64,000 nucleotides of DNA, from positions 1 to 64,000 of the IMG/VR virus record IMGVR_UViG_3300045993_000425; one strand, given 5' to 3'. Under the pieces are notes generated by a model. That model ran no database searches and was not told the origin of the DNA. It worked only from the letters and a program-made list of their open reading frames with translations. Positions 43,523 to 51,222 of the stretch are shown here, one piece after another. How positions within the stretch are numbered: the stretch's first letter is position 1; each line of letters begins with the position of its first letter. This DNA comes from a virus. The translations under genes were made by a program, and so were the position numbers.

Positions 43523-46270
43523 TTAGTGTGCCAGGTCTTCTTTAGGCAGACCGGCCTGTTCGTTGGTTGGTGACTTGTGCGCGTCTCTGTCGAGTGGCAT
43601 TGATGGACCCTTTTCATCAGGTGTAAGGTCCGGCTTCTTGAGCCCCATCATGATGAGGAACATTTCATTGACCTTGGATCCACTTGTGGTCAGCTGTTCC
43701 ATCAACTCCCTGAACTTCTCCCCTTGCTTAAACATAGCCTTGGAGAACACATCTTTCTGGTCGCCACCTCCCCCACCTGTGGCCTTCCGACTCGCCTCTC
43801 CAGAGCCGTCTCCCATTGACCTGACTTGTCCGGTTGCTGCTTCTGCGCTTCCGAATGTTTCTGGATCGATCTGGTATTCTAGGTTTGCCAGCACCCTGAA
43901 GTTGTCTTCGCTTGCCCCAAGTCCGTCCTTCCTGGACTTGTCGTTTCTCCACTTCAAGACATCGCCCTTATACTCATCACCCAGAATCAGGTTGGCGAGC
44001 TTTGTCGCCTGCGTACCGGCTCCGGATGTTCCCCCGATGTAAGTGCCTAGAGCCCTGGTCGCACTGAACCTGACTTTATCTTCGATGTTCTTTCGTGTGA
44101 TACCCATAGAACTGAACTCAATTGGGATATCTTTGGTTAGGTAGTTGCCATTCTTGTCTTTCCTCAATAGACTCATGGCTGTGGCATAATCGAGGTTCGC
44201 CAACATGTTCTGACCTAGCAAGTTGTTGCCAGGCATGACCTTCACCGCATCTGCTAGGTTGACAGAGCGCCGCCAGTCGGTAGCTCCTTTCAATAGGTTG
44301 TCCCCTACCTGCAATCCCATTTGGTTCTGCTGCAACATCCGAAGCTGCTCTGGGCTCTTCATCTTGTTGGGGTCAATGCCGCTCGAGAGCATGCCGACTA
44401 GGCCATCCATAGACCCAATGGTGCGGTTAGGACCCATCAATGCAGCCACGGCACTGCCGAGAGTCTCCTGTACCACCGTTTGGTCAAGACCCGTGTGGCG
44501 CAGTGTTTTCAGTAAGTCCCCGCCACCAAGTGCTCCAATGGCTGCGATAGTCGCCGCTGCCCCACCAGACATGCCTCCAGACACTGATGTTATTGCAGAA
44601 CCATACAACCCTTTGGTCTTTAGTACCCCTCTCCCGCCAGCACCGACTAATGCCTCTAGCAAACCTTGTTGCTGCTCTGGTGTCATCCCAGACTTGTAGG
44701 CATTTCGCGTTGCTAGCTCGATGGACGATGCTGACAACCCGATGCGATTCGATGTAGCGACCAATCCTTGTGCTCGACTTAGAGCTGTGCTAATGGCTGC
44801 GTTCTCTCTCGTCTGCGAGGCTTTCTTTCTGGCGACTGAATCCGCCTCTTGTTCGTTCAGCATAGCGTTGACGTTTGCGTCTGCGTTGGCTAGCTCAGCT
44901 TGCCGAATATTTGGATGTAGGATGTTTCGTGCTGTATTATCCAGATATCCCCAGATTGTCTTCTGTCTCTCTCCTAGATCGTAGGCAGCGGCTCGAGACT
45001 TCCCGAAGCTTGCGGCTGAACCGTCGTCATCGCTAACGGTGCCGATTCTTCTGCTATCAATGATCTGCTGACGGGCATATTCCGTAATCAAGTCACCGTG
45101 CTGGATACTTGCCTGCATCTGCCCTACGCTCTGTCCTGACCTCGCTGCGATGCCCATCTGCATATCAGCAGCTTGCTGTCGTAGTTCAAGCGTATCTCTC
45201 TGGTATCCATGCACAAACTGCCCAGCCTTAACGCCGGCGTAGATTCCAGCGAGTCCTAGCCCGAGAGCCCCTGCTCCACCAGCAATAAACGCTAGCCTGC
45301 CTCCAGCTAGTGTGTTAGCCAATCCTCCAGCACCGGGAATTGAGCCAAGAGCCCCCGCCAGCATTCCAAAGCGATCACTTCCCTCCTCGCCATATCCTGC
45401 CTGCTGATCTAGAAGGGACTTGTGATTGGCCGAAACACTAGCAAGTCGTCTACCGGCTGTCGCCATGCGCTCGTTCGCTGCGATTCGCTCTTTAGAAGAG
45501 GCCGCGCTCTCTGCCTTATCCTTCCACTTGGCGTAGCTATCCGACAGCCCGTTGATGATTCGCTTGGACTTCTCCAGCTTCTTGTCTAGGTCTTCTACCG
45601 ACCTCCCGAGCACCTCCTTCAGGACCCGTCCCGTCTTGCCGGCCTCCCCACCGAGTTCCTTGATGAGAGCCTTGTCCTTCAGGATGGCATTGGACAAACC
45701 GCCACGCTGCTCTGGTGACATCAGCTGCTTTTCATGCAGACGCTTGGGCTTCTCATCTGGAGCAACCAACGTCCTCTCGCTACCCAGCTCCCCCTGCTTG
45801 ACATACAGCTTCGATACAATGCGATTCACTTGTTCGTTTTTCTTTACAAGCTTGGGCACTTGACTAGGGTTGACCTCCCTCGCAAGGTCTAGAGCTGCTT
45901 GGGTGCCCTCCTTCAACGCCAAAGCCTTCTGGAGCCTAGAGGTTGTCTTAGAGATTCGACTGTCCACTTGCGCCAGTGACTGACTCAGCACCTGCTTGAG
46001 AACACGGTCGAGGGTCTTCGCTTGGTCCCCTAGTTCCGCGAACCCCCTCTTACGCTCTAGGAGGAACTTCGCGAAAGCTCCCTGCGCCAGATTCTGCTGC
46101 TGGGCAGACATAGGTCTGCTACCGGCACCACCAGCCCCACCCTGCCCAATTGCGCTGAAGACCTTGCTAGCCTGACCACCCTGGCTGATGATCTGCTGGA
46201 GTACCTGAAGGATCTGCCTACCACCGCTGGCATCACCTTTGATCGCAATACGCAAGTTGGTATCGGCCAC
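43523..46270 (-). CDS. Tail tape measure protein
   Basis: A 915-residue protein starting at GTG with AAGG upstream. Long helical regions rich in Gln, Lys, Ala and Ser occupy about residues 20-300. A hydrophobic Gly/Ala/Leu segment follows at 310-355 ('GGAGALGLGLAGIYAGVKAG'), typical of the membrane-active part of tape measures. A mixed helical remainder completes it. It sets tail length and is injected ahead of DNA. It lies directly after two small chaperone-like genes, as usual. Confidence 0.85.
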   Translation of the reverse strand: MADTNLRIAIKGDASGGRQILQVLQQIISQGGQASKVFSAIGQGGAGGAGSRPMSAQQQNLAQGAFAKFLLERKRGFAELGDQAKTLDRVLKQVLSQSLAQVDSRISKTTSRLQKALALKEGTQAALDLAREVNPSQVPKLVKKNEQVNRIVSKLYVKQGELGSERTLVAPDEKPKRLHEKQLMSPEQRGGLSNAILKDKALIKELGGEAGKTGRVLKEVLGRSVEDLDKKLEKSKRIINGLSDSYAKWKDKAESAASSKERIAANERMATAGRRLASVSANHKSLLDQQAGYGEEGSDRFGMLAGALGSIPGAGGLANTLAGGRLAFIAGGAGALGLGLAGIYAGVKAGQFVHGYQRDTLELRQQAADMQMGIAARSGQSVGQMQASIQHGDLITEYARQQIIDSRRIGTVSDDDGSAASFGKSRAAAYDLGERQKTIWGYLDNTARNILHPNIRQAELANADANVNAMLNEQEADSVARKKASQTRENAAISTALSRAQGLVATSNRIGLSASSIELATRNAYKSGMTPEQQQGLLEALVGAGGRGVLKTKGLYGSAITSVSGGMSGGAAATIAAIGALGGGDLLKTLRHTGLDQTVVQETLGSAVAALMGPNRTIGSMDGLVGMLSSGIDPNKMKSPEQLRMLQQNQMGLQVGDNLLKGATDWRRSVNLADAVKVMPGNNLLGQNMLANLDYATAMSLLRKDKNGNYLTKDIPIEFSSMGITRKNIEDKVRFSATRALGTYIGGTSGAGTQATKLANLILGDEYKGDVLKWRNDKSRKDGLGASEDNFRVLANLEYQIDPETFGSAEAATGQVRSMGDGSGEASRKATGGGGGDQKDVFSKAMFKQGEKFRELMEQLTTSGSKVNEMFLIMMGLKKPDLTPDEKGPSMPLDRDAHKSPTNEQAGLPKEDLAH

Positions 46271-46272
46271 GA

Positions 46273-46767
46273 CTATGCCTTTCGGATCATGGGTCCGAGC
46301 GGGTCTGAGCTCAGGAACCTGTCATCTTTTAGATTGCGACCGAACTGCATATCGATTAGGTTTTCTTCATTCTCGGGCAGGACCAATTTGGGCTTCTTCG
46401 ATTTGTCGGCACCTGCCTTCAGCTTTGCCGACTTCTCTTTGTCTGCCTTCACGTCTTTGTTCAGCTGCTCGAGGAAGCGGTCGTCGGCTTCTTCTGCTGC
46501 CTTCTCTGCTGCCAGACGCTTCTCTCGCTCTTCTTCGCTCTCTGAGAGCACCTCTGCGTACTCAGACCTCTGCTGCTCAGGCATCTCATCGAAGATGTGC
46601 TCAAACCAGGCTTGCAGAACCTGCTCGACAGGAAGTTCGGAGACTACATGTAGGGGTGTGTGAAACGTGACACTGTACTGCCTGCAAACGTGACGCAGCC
46701 ATGCTTGACGGTCGGGATTAAGGACCGCCAGCATGGCTCGACACTCGATCGCCCGATCGAGGTCCAA
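46273..46767 (-). CDS. Tail assembly chaperone candidate (second gene)
   Basis: A 164-residue protein if it starts at the TTG at 46767, or 153 if it starts at the ATG at 46734; neither has a good ribosome site. It has a helical N-terminus ('VLQAWFEHIFDEMPEQ') and a long charged coiled coil of Glu/Lys/Ala. It lies between the first chaperone-like gene and the tape measure. It is in the same frame as the upstream gene, separated only by TAA and one codon, so the classic frameshift fusion is not required. Confidence 0.65.
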   Translation of the reverse strand: MDLDRAIECRAMLAVLNPDRQAWLRHVCRQYSVTFHTPLHVVSELPVEQVLQAWFEHIFDEMPEQQRSEYAEVLSESEEEREKRLAAEKAAEEADDRFLEQLNKDVKADKEKSAKLKAGADKSKKPKLVLPENEENLIDMQFGRNLKDDRFLSSDPLGPMIRKA

Positions 46768-46770
46768 GGC

Positions 46771-47166
46771 TTACTTCGACTCAAGCTCTCGGAGCTTCTT
46801 TTGGGCCTCTTCACCCTGCTTCTTGACTTCATCTGCGTGCTGGTCGCGAACCTTGCGTACCTGCTCATAGACTGCCATCAGGAGGTTGGTGTCAGAGTGC
46901 CCTACACCACCAGCCCACCACTCTGGCGACTCGGTCAGGCGCACCTGTAGTTCGGCTAGGATGCTCGCTGCTGCCAGGGCCTCAGGGTCGACAGAGTCGT
47001 AGGGGCCTGGACCCAGGAGATCTCGCCGGATACGGTCGATCCGAAGCTGGTCGCCAAAGCTGAGAACTTCCTTCGACCGGAAATCTCCGTCCCAGGTTTT
47101 CCCTGTGACATCACCTCGGTCGACGTGGACGTTGAACTTGACACCTTCGTATTGCTTGATTGCCAT
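46771..47166 (-). CDS. Tail assembly chaperone candidate (first gene)
   Basis: A 131-residue protein that begins the - strand tail run after the 233-base gap. It has an N-terminal beta part ('EGVKFNVHVDRGDVTGKTW') and a helical, Lys/Glu-rich C-terminus. Size and position before the tape measure match G-type tail chaperones. AAGGGA lies before the ATG. Confidence 0.65.
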   Translation of the reverse strand: MAIKQYEGVKFNVHVDRGDVTGKTWDGDFRSKEVLSFGDQLRIDRIRRDLLGPGPYDSVDPEALAAASILAELQVRLTESPEWWAGGVGHSDTNLLMAVYEQVRKVRDQHADEVKKQGEEAQKKLRELESK

Positions 47167-47399
47167 TTTTGTCCCTTCAGTTAGTTCCTATGAGGGAAGT
47201 AACAGAAAGCAGTGATCTGCGGGGCTGGGTGGTTGACTTGTAGATTGCCACCGTGCTAGAGGGTTCCAATGATGATGTAGTGTCTTTCCATGAGTTAGGC
47301 TCAGAATAGGGAGGGGTCGTGCCACAAGCTGTGGGTTCGGTCGATGGTTCGCAGTTGGTGGAAGTCTTCTGGTTGCTAGACTTCTGCTACTGAGCCACC
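47167..47399. other. Divergent intergenic region (233 bases)
   Basis: It lies between the - strand tail operon and the + strand island. No gene was found. It must hold the start of the tape-measure transcript if that operon is transcribed separately, yet no sigma-70-like promoter is visible on the - strand. A TTGACT at 47233 lacks a good -10. Confidence 0.6.
47355..47382 (+). promoter_or_regulatory. Possible promoter of the accessory island
   Basis: -35 TTGGTG (47355-47360), 16-base spacer, -10 TAGACT (47377-47382), four of six matches each. Predicted start near 47389, 11 bases before the first island ATG. Weaker than the other promoters described here. Confidence 0.4.
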
Positions 47400-47924
47400 A
47401 TGCCTACCATCATCAATCGCACCTCTGTCTCCGACGACAAGCTGGCTCGCATCGTTCGCTTTCTTGGACGACGCCTCCCTGCGGTCACAGAGACAGCTAT
47501 CGTCTTTGAGACAACAGACCCCAAGGCTCCAGGGGCTGCTTGGATGACCGGTGAGGCCCATCCCGGTGGCGGCTGGTTCGCAGGACACCGCCAGAGGCAC
47601 TCCAGCGTGATCTACATCCCTACGCTAGAGCGCCCCTACCCTGTCACGATCCAGAATCCTGCGGCGGATGGTAGGTGCCCTTGGGAGACCCTGACCGATT
47701 GGGAGGAGGAGCTCCTGCTCGTCCTCGCCCATGAGTTGACTCATGTCGCCCAGTACGAAATGGCTGGAGCCAATCTCCTTGATGTCGTTCACGACGTTGA
47801 CGATGAGTACGAGCTGGAGGCCGCACAAGTCGCCAGCAAGATGCTCAGTGAGTGGCGCACCCGCGAGAGTGGGCAGCACAAGAAGATCAGGAAGGCAGAT
47901 AACGTCTATGAAACTGTGGCTTGA
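47400..47924 (+). CDS. HExxH zinc metallopeptidase
   Basis: A 174-residue protein. 'LVLAHELTHVAQYE' carries the zinc-binding H111-E112-x-x-H115. A third ligand is likely Glu140 in 'EYELEAAQVA', 25 residues later, as in gluzincin-like phage and SprT-like peptidases. It has no signal peptide or other domain. It might cleave host or phage proteins in the cytoplasm; the substrate is unknown. It is the first gene of the + strand island and overlaps the receiver-like gene by 17 bases. Confidence 0.78.
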   Translation: MPTIINRTSVSDDKLARIVRFLGRRLPAVTETAIVFETTDPKAPGAAWMTGEAHPGGGWFAGHRQRHSSVIYIPTLERPYPVTIQNPAADGRCPWETLTDWEEELLLVLAHELTHVAQYEMAGANLLDVVHDVDDEYELEAAQVASKMLSEWRTRESGQHKKIRKADNVYETVA

Positions 47925-48321
47925 TGACAACAGACCTGCGCCTCATGGCTGGACCCCAGCTAGGACCGGCGAACAGGCCTCTCTACACCTCTTGACGCAT
48001 CCGGTCGATGAGATGAGCCTAGACTATGACCTCGACGAGCCAGATTGCTCTACATGTAGACAGCAGTGTGGTCTGCGTGAGCCTGGCGGCTGTCGAGTGA
48101 AGTGCGGCTGCCATTCCGGCTCAACCAACGGAATGGAGCTCTTGAAATGGATGCGATCACGAAACATCTGGCCAAGGACTCAGCCAGAGGTCCACTCAGC
48201 AAACAAGCACTGGGCTCCCAAGATGGTCGAGTTCATCCGAAGCAATTACCCAGGCGCACTCTCAAGGTCATCACCCAACCACCAACCTCAGGAACCTGCG
48301 GACCAGCCTCCATCGCCATGA
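47908..48321 (+). CDS. Cyclic-phosphate-processing receiver domain (cPRR) protein
   Basis: A 137-residue protein. It begins 'MKLWLDDNRPAPHGW', the hallmark of this receiver-like family (LDDxRPxP), then 'DEMSLDYDLDEP' (the SLDxDL strand) and 'PEVHSANKHWAPKM' (the HSAN motif). The family has been predicted, from genome context, to act on cyclic-phosphate RNA ends in RNA repair. An unusual insert of seven cysteines lies after the SLDxDL strand ('CSTCRQQCG', 'CRVKCGCHSG'), probably binding metal. The RNA ligase 3.4 kb downstream on the same strand supports an RNA-repair link. The family call is good; the reaction is inferred. Confidence 0.72.
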   Translation: MKLWLDDNRPAPHGWTPARTGEQASLHLLTHPVDEMSLDYDLDEPDCSTCRQQCGLREPGGCRVKCGCHSGSTNGMELLKWMRSRNIWPRTQPEVHSANKHWAPKMVEFIRSNYPGALSRSSPNHQPQEPADQPPSP

Positions 48322-48701
48322 TCTCAGGGTGTTCCCTAGATCAGGCGATAGCTGCGATGGGAACCTCGTCCTCGAGTACTGCTGGGGCCTCAGATAGGGA
48401 CATGAGGACGGCTCTGGTCCGGTTGGGAATCAAGGTGGCACCTTGGCTCAAGGCTGCTCGACGGGTCCACATCCCTGACTTCTGCCTAGCGACCATCGAG
48501 GATAGTCGGGTAAGAAGCTTCGGTCATGCAGTGGCTATCCTCGATGGGCTCGTCTATGACCCCGGTGTCGGATGGCCTATGCCTCTGCGGGTCTATGAGG
48601 ACCACCTGATGCCTACCTATGGGCACAAATCTCACGTTTCATGGGATCGCTTCCTGCCGATCCTCTCAGAGCCGCCTTCAGCAGACCGCTGGCCATTTTA
48701 G
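48147..48701 (+). CDS. C39-like cysteine peptidase or peptidase-like protein
   Basis: A 184-residue protein. Core: 'SGTCGPASIAMISG' (nucleophile Cys after a turn) and 'SFGHAVAILDGLVYDPGVGW' (catalytic His, then Asp), the order seen in C39/papain-like peptidases. The ATG at 48147 has GGAG eight bases upstream but lies inside the receiver gene, giving a 175-base overlap in another frame. No later start codon is available before the core. The substrate is unknown. Confidence 0.65.
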   Translation: MDAITKHLAKDSARGPLSKQALGSQDGRVHPKQLPRRTLKVITQPPTSGTCGPASIAMISGCSLDQAIAAMGTSSSSTAGASDRDMRTALVRLGIKVAPWLKAARRVHIPDFCLATIEDSRVRSFGHAVAILDGLVYDPGVGWPMPLRVYEDHLMPTYGHKSHVSWDRFLPILSEPPSADRWPF

Positions 48702-48738
48702 GCTTGCCATCTGATAGTCTCTCTGATACCTTCGCCGC

Positions 48739-48960
48739 ATGGCAAAGTGGATCGTGGAGGTCAAGAGAGGCGAGGTGATGATGTCCTACTATCGTGGGTG
48801 TCACGTCACCGACTGGTCTGGAGAGGACTGCGGGAAGGGGAGGCTTGACCAATTGCCTGACTTGGTCAGCTTTGTCACTCAGAAGGCTGAACCCTGCGAC
48901 CGACTGTCTCTCCCATCAGGCGAGTACTACATCCAGTCGGCACCCTTCGCGAGGGCATAA
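48739..48960 (+). CDS. Small protein of unknown function
   Basis: A 73-residue protein after a 37-base gap that contains a direct repeat of TCTGATA. Mixed composition with 'VMMSYYRGCHVTDWSGEDCG' in the first half and beta-type sequence after. No clear ribosome site. The next small frame starts within its stop (TAATG). Confidence 0.5.
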   Translation: MAKWIVEVKRGEVMMSYYRGCHVTDWSGEDCGKGRLDQLPDLVSFVTQKAEPCDRLSLPSGEYYIQSAPFARA

Positions 48961-49070
48961 TGAACATTTTCGGGGTACACATCTGCGCCGATGAGGTCAA
49001 CCAAGTCCTCTCACTCTGGGGCAACTTCGGGTGGTTCATCAGCTATCTGTTTCGTCGGTTCAAACCATGA
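48960..49070 (+). CDS. Tiny coupled reading frame, 36 residues
   Basis: It starts at the ATG sharing a base with the previous TAA. The C-terminal half is hydrophobic and aromatic and ends basic ('WFISYLFRRFKP'), so it could insert in or bind to a membrane. Support is limited to the overlap and to filling an otherwise empty 120-base stretch. Confidence 0.4.
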   Translation: MNIFGVHICADEVNQVLSLWGNFGWFISYLFRRFKP

Positions 49071-49081
49071 CAGGAGGCAAC

Positions 49082-49339
49082 ATGTACGAGATGGACATGT
49101 CGTCAAGGGAGCGGCTCGATGTTCTGGAGGTCGAGTTGGACTGGCTCCGCAGAATCGAAACGGTCGGAGCCAGCTATGTCGACCGGGAGCGAGCCGTAGA
49201 GGACCGCAGGCGACTGATGCCTGAGGTAGCCATCCTGCGTAAGAAGGTCGAGTGGGAGAACGCAAAGGCAGGAAAGGCGGTAGCGGCGATCTTCGCCTCT
49301 CTCGCCTTCGTTGCCTGGTTCGCTTGGCTAGTTCGCTGA
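49082..49339 (+). CDS. Small coiled-coil protein with C-terminal membrane anchor
   Basis: An 85-residue protein with AGGAGG five bases before the ATG. Charged coiled coil over residues 5-60 ('RERLDVLEVELDWLRR'), then one membrane helix at the C-terminus ('AVAAIFASLAFVAWFAWLV'). It would be tail-anchored with its bulk in the cytoplasm. This is not a normal spanin layout, in which the helix is N-terminal. Role unknown. Confidence 0.65.
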   Translation: MYEMDMSSRERLDVLEVELDWLRRIETVGASYVDRERAVEDRRRLMPEVAILRKKVEWENAKAGKAVAAIFASLAFVAWFAWLVR

Positions 49340-49341
49340 TG

Positions 49342-49701
49342 CTACCAGAAGGTGGGTAGCTTCGGAACCACCCCACCCTGCGGGAGGTCGAAGATCATCT
49401 GCGTGGGGACGTTGATTGCCGCACCTAGAGCAACGGTGTAGGCACTCAGGTCTGCTGGCTGACCAGCCACATTCTTGGTCGTCCGACCATCTGCTGAGAC
49501 ACCCTCAGAGGGGGCTAGACCGACCTGAATGTGAGTAGTATCGGTCAGTTTGAGCACAATAACTGCGACTCCAGGGAGCCCTGTGCCCTCAACGTAGGCC
49601 TTGGCTCCAGGCCAAAAGGCGCGGGAGGCGGCGACCTGGATGACTCCACCCTTGGTGCCGGTTGCTGCGAACGCTTCTTTGTAGGCATCAATCTGAATCA
49701 T
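49342..49701 (-). CDS. Small beta-rich protein, possibly virion-associated
   Basis: A 119-residue protein on the - strand inside the + strand island. The ATG at 49701 is chosen for GAGGG six bases upstream; a longer form from 49794 would begin at the CATG that also starts the opposite gene. The sequence is rich in Gly, Val, Ala and Thr ('GVIQVAASRAFWPGAKAYV'), similar in style to head-decoration or cement proteins, and ends aromatic. No family is firmly recognised. Confidence 0.55.
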   Translation of the reverse strand: MIQIDAYKEAFAATGTKGGVIQVAASRAFWPGAKAYVEGTGLPGVAVIVLKLTDTTHIQVGLAPSEGVSADGRTTKNVAGQPADLSAYTVALGAAINVPTQMIFDLPQGGVVPKLPTFW

Positions 49702-49743
49702 TTCGCCCTCATGGGTATCATCTGGTAGATTGCTGCCCGCGTT

Positions 49744-49754
49744 CTGATAGTTTT
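49744..49754 (+). promoter_or_regulatory. CTGATAGTTTT element abutting a -35 box (second copy)
   Basis: The same 11-mer as at 20252-20262 on the other strand, here two bases before the TTGACG of the promoter at 49757. Confidence 0.5.
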
Positions 49755-49756
49755 GC

Positions 49757-49785
49757 TTGACGTTCTGAGAGTGCAGTGGTAGAAC
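49757..49785 (+). promoter_or_regulatory. Sigma-70-like promoter with near-zero leader
   Basis: -35 TTGACG (49757-49762), 17-base spacer, -10 TAGAAC (49780-49785). Transcription should start at about 49792, with the ATG at 49793, so the mRNA would be leaderless or nearly so. No ribosome site lies before the ATG, which is consistent. Confidence 0.72.
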
Positions 49786-49792
49786 CTGATTC

Positions 49793-51193
49793 ATGGACAA
49801 CGCAAACACCGCCGCCGCCGAAGTCGAGAAGGTCTACACCGTCGCCGCCGCCGGTCTGTCTCGGCTCGCGGCTGTCATCGAGAAGCTCAACAAGCGGGCA
49901 GTCAAGCTGGGCTGCGCCCCCATCGCCTTCGAGCAGGTGGGCGAGGTCTACTCCAAGACCATTCGCGACCCGCTCACCCACATCGAGATGGTCGTGCGGC
50001 TGGTCGATGTCCTCCTCTGCGGCAAGCAGCCCGGTGTCAACGGATGGCAGCTGGTCGCGACCATCGCCCCGGTCAAGGCGGATGACGGGTCGGTCGCCAA
50101 CATCGTCAACGTCGTCCCCGGCTTTCAGGGCATCCCGGTCGAGTACCGGACGGTCAAGATGACCTGCCAGCACTGCAACACCCTCCGCTACCGCAACGAC
50201 GTTGCCCTCCTTCAGGAGATCTCGACCGGCACCTACAAGCAGATCGGTCGGAACTGCCTCGCTGACTTCCTCCGGTCGGGTGACGCAGACGCTCTCCTCG
50301 GCTACGCCGACATCATCGAGTCCGCTCGCAATGCTTTCGATGAGGAATCGGGCGGCTTGGGCTCCGCTTCCGCCGATGCAGTCAAGCTGGTCGAACTGCT
50401 GACCTGGACCTGCTCCATCGTCGCCAAGGTTGGAGCCTACGTCTCCAAGAAGAAGGCCGACATCGAGGGGATCATGCCGACCAGCTTCATCGCTCGCGAG
50501 GTCATCATCGGTCGCGGCAAGGAGGCTGACAAGGCTCGCGTGGAGTTCCAGCCCACCGAGGCCAACGTCGAGAAGGCGAAGCTGGTCATCGACTGGTGCC
50601 GCAATGTCCTGCCGGGGCTGGTCGAGCAGGATGAGGCGAACGACTACCTCTACAACCTCAAGATCTCGACCGCCAACTCTGAGTGCCTCATCAAGCTGAT
50701 CGGGGTCGCCGCCTCTGCCGTTTCCGCCTATGACCGGCACATCTCCCAGAAGGCGGAAGCCGCCAACAAGGTCATCAGCAAGCACTTCGGGGTGGTTGGG
50801 GAGCGCATCAACTTCCTGAAGGTGACCGTCCTCCGCATCACCTCCTTCGACGGCTTCTACGGCACCTCCTACGCCTCCACCCTCCTCACCGAGGACGGCA
50901 ACGTCGCTGTCTGGCTGGGCTCCTCCCCCATCCAGAGCCACGTCGAGTCTGTCAAGGCTGACGGCACCGTGACCTACACCGCCGGAACCGCCAACGTGGG
51001 CGACAAGGTGGTCATCTCTGCCACCGTCAAGGCTCACGACAACTACAAGGGTGCCTGCCAGACGAAGCTGTCTCGCTGCCAGACCTGGACCCCTGCGGGC
51101 ATCGAGGCTGAACTCGCCAAGCAGGCGAAGAAGGTGGCTCGCGAGGCGAAGAAGGCCTCCAAGGCGACCAAGGCTGCGGCTCAGGCGGCCTAG
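49793..51193 (+). CDS. Zinc-ribbon protein of unknown function with GC-rich, C-ending codons
   Basis: A 466-residue protein. The N-terminus is helical and Ala-rich. 'MTCQHCNTLRYRNDV' near residue 123 and 'IGRNCLADFLRSG' near 145 give a Cys pair plus a third Cys, likely a zinc ribbon. The central part is helical and the C-terminus beta-rich ('FLKVTVLRITSFDGF'), ending in a Lys/Ala helix. Its codon use is strikingly C- and G-ending compared with neighbours. It has the strongest promoter of the island. This looks like a highly expressed protein, perhaps early host-takeover or nucleic-acid binding, but no function can be assigned. Confidence 0.75.
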   Translation: MDNANTAAAEVEKVYTVAAAGLSRLAAVIEKLNKRAVKLGCAPIAFEQVGEVYSKTIRDPLTHIEMVVRLVDVLLCGKQPGVNGWQLVATIAPVKADDGSVANIVNVVPGFQGIPVEYRTVKMTCQHCNTLRYRNDVALLQEISTGTYKQIGRNCLADFLRSGDADALLGYADIIESARNAFDEESGGLGSASADAVKLVELLTWTCSIVAKVGAYVSKKKADIEGIMPTSFIAREVIIGRGKEADKARVEFQPTEANVEKAKLVIDWCRNVLPGLVEQDEANDYLYNLKISTANSECLIKLIGVAASAVSAYDRHISQKAEAANKVISKHFGVVGERINFLKVTVLRITSFDGFYGTSYASTLLTEDGNVAVWLGSSPIQSHVESVKADGTVTYTAGTANVGDKVVISATVKAHDNYKGACQTKLSRCQTWTPAGIEAELAKQAKKVAREAKKASKATKAAAQAA

Positions 51194-51222
51194 TCGTCTG
51201 CTTGGTAGTGCTATAGGATGGC

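Noticed and set aside
47233-47262. TTGACT followed 17-18 bases later by CTAGAG/TAGAGG
   Set aside because: The -10 match is too poor and the site is over 130 bases from the next start; the closer weak candidate at 47355 was listed instead.
49342-49362. GCTACC/GGTAGC inverted repeat at the convergent gene ends
   Set aside because: No T-tract follows on either strand; the repeat overlaps the last codons and may be chance.
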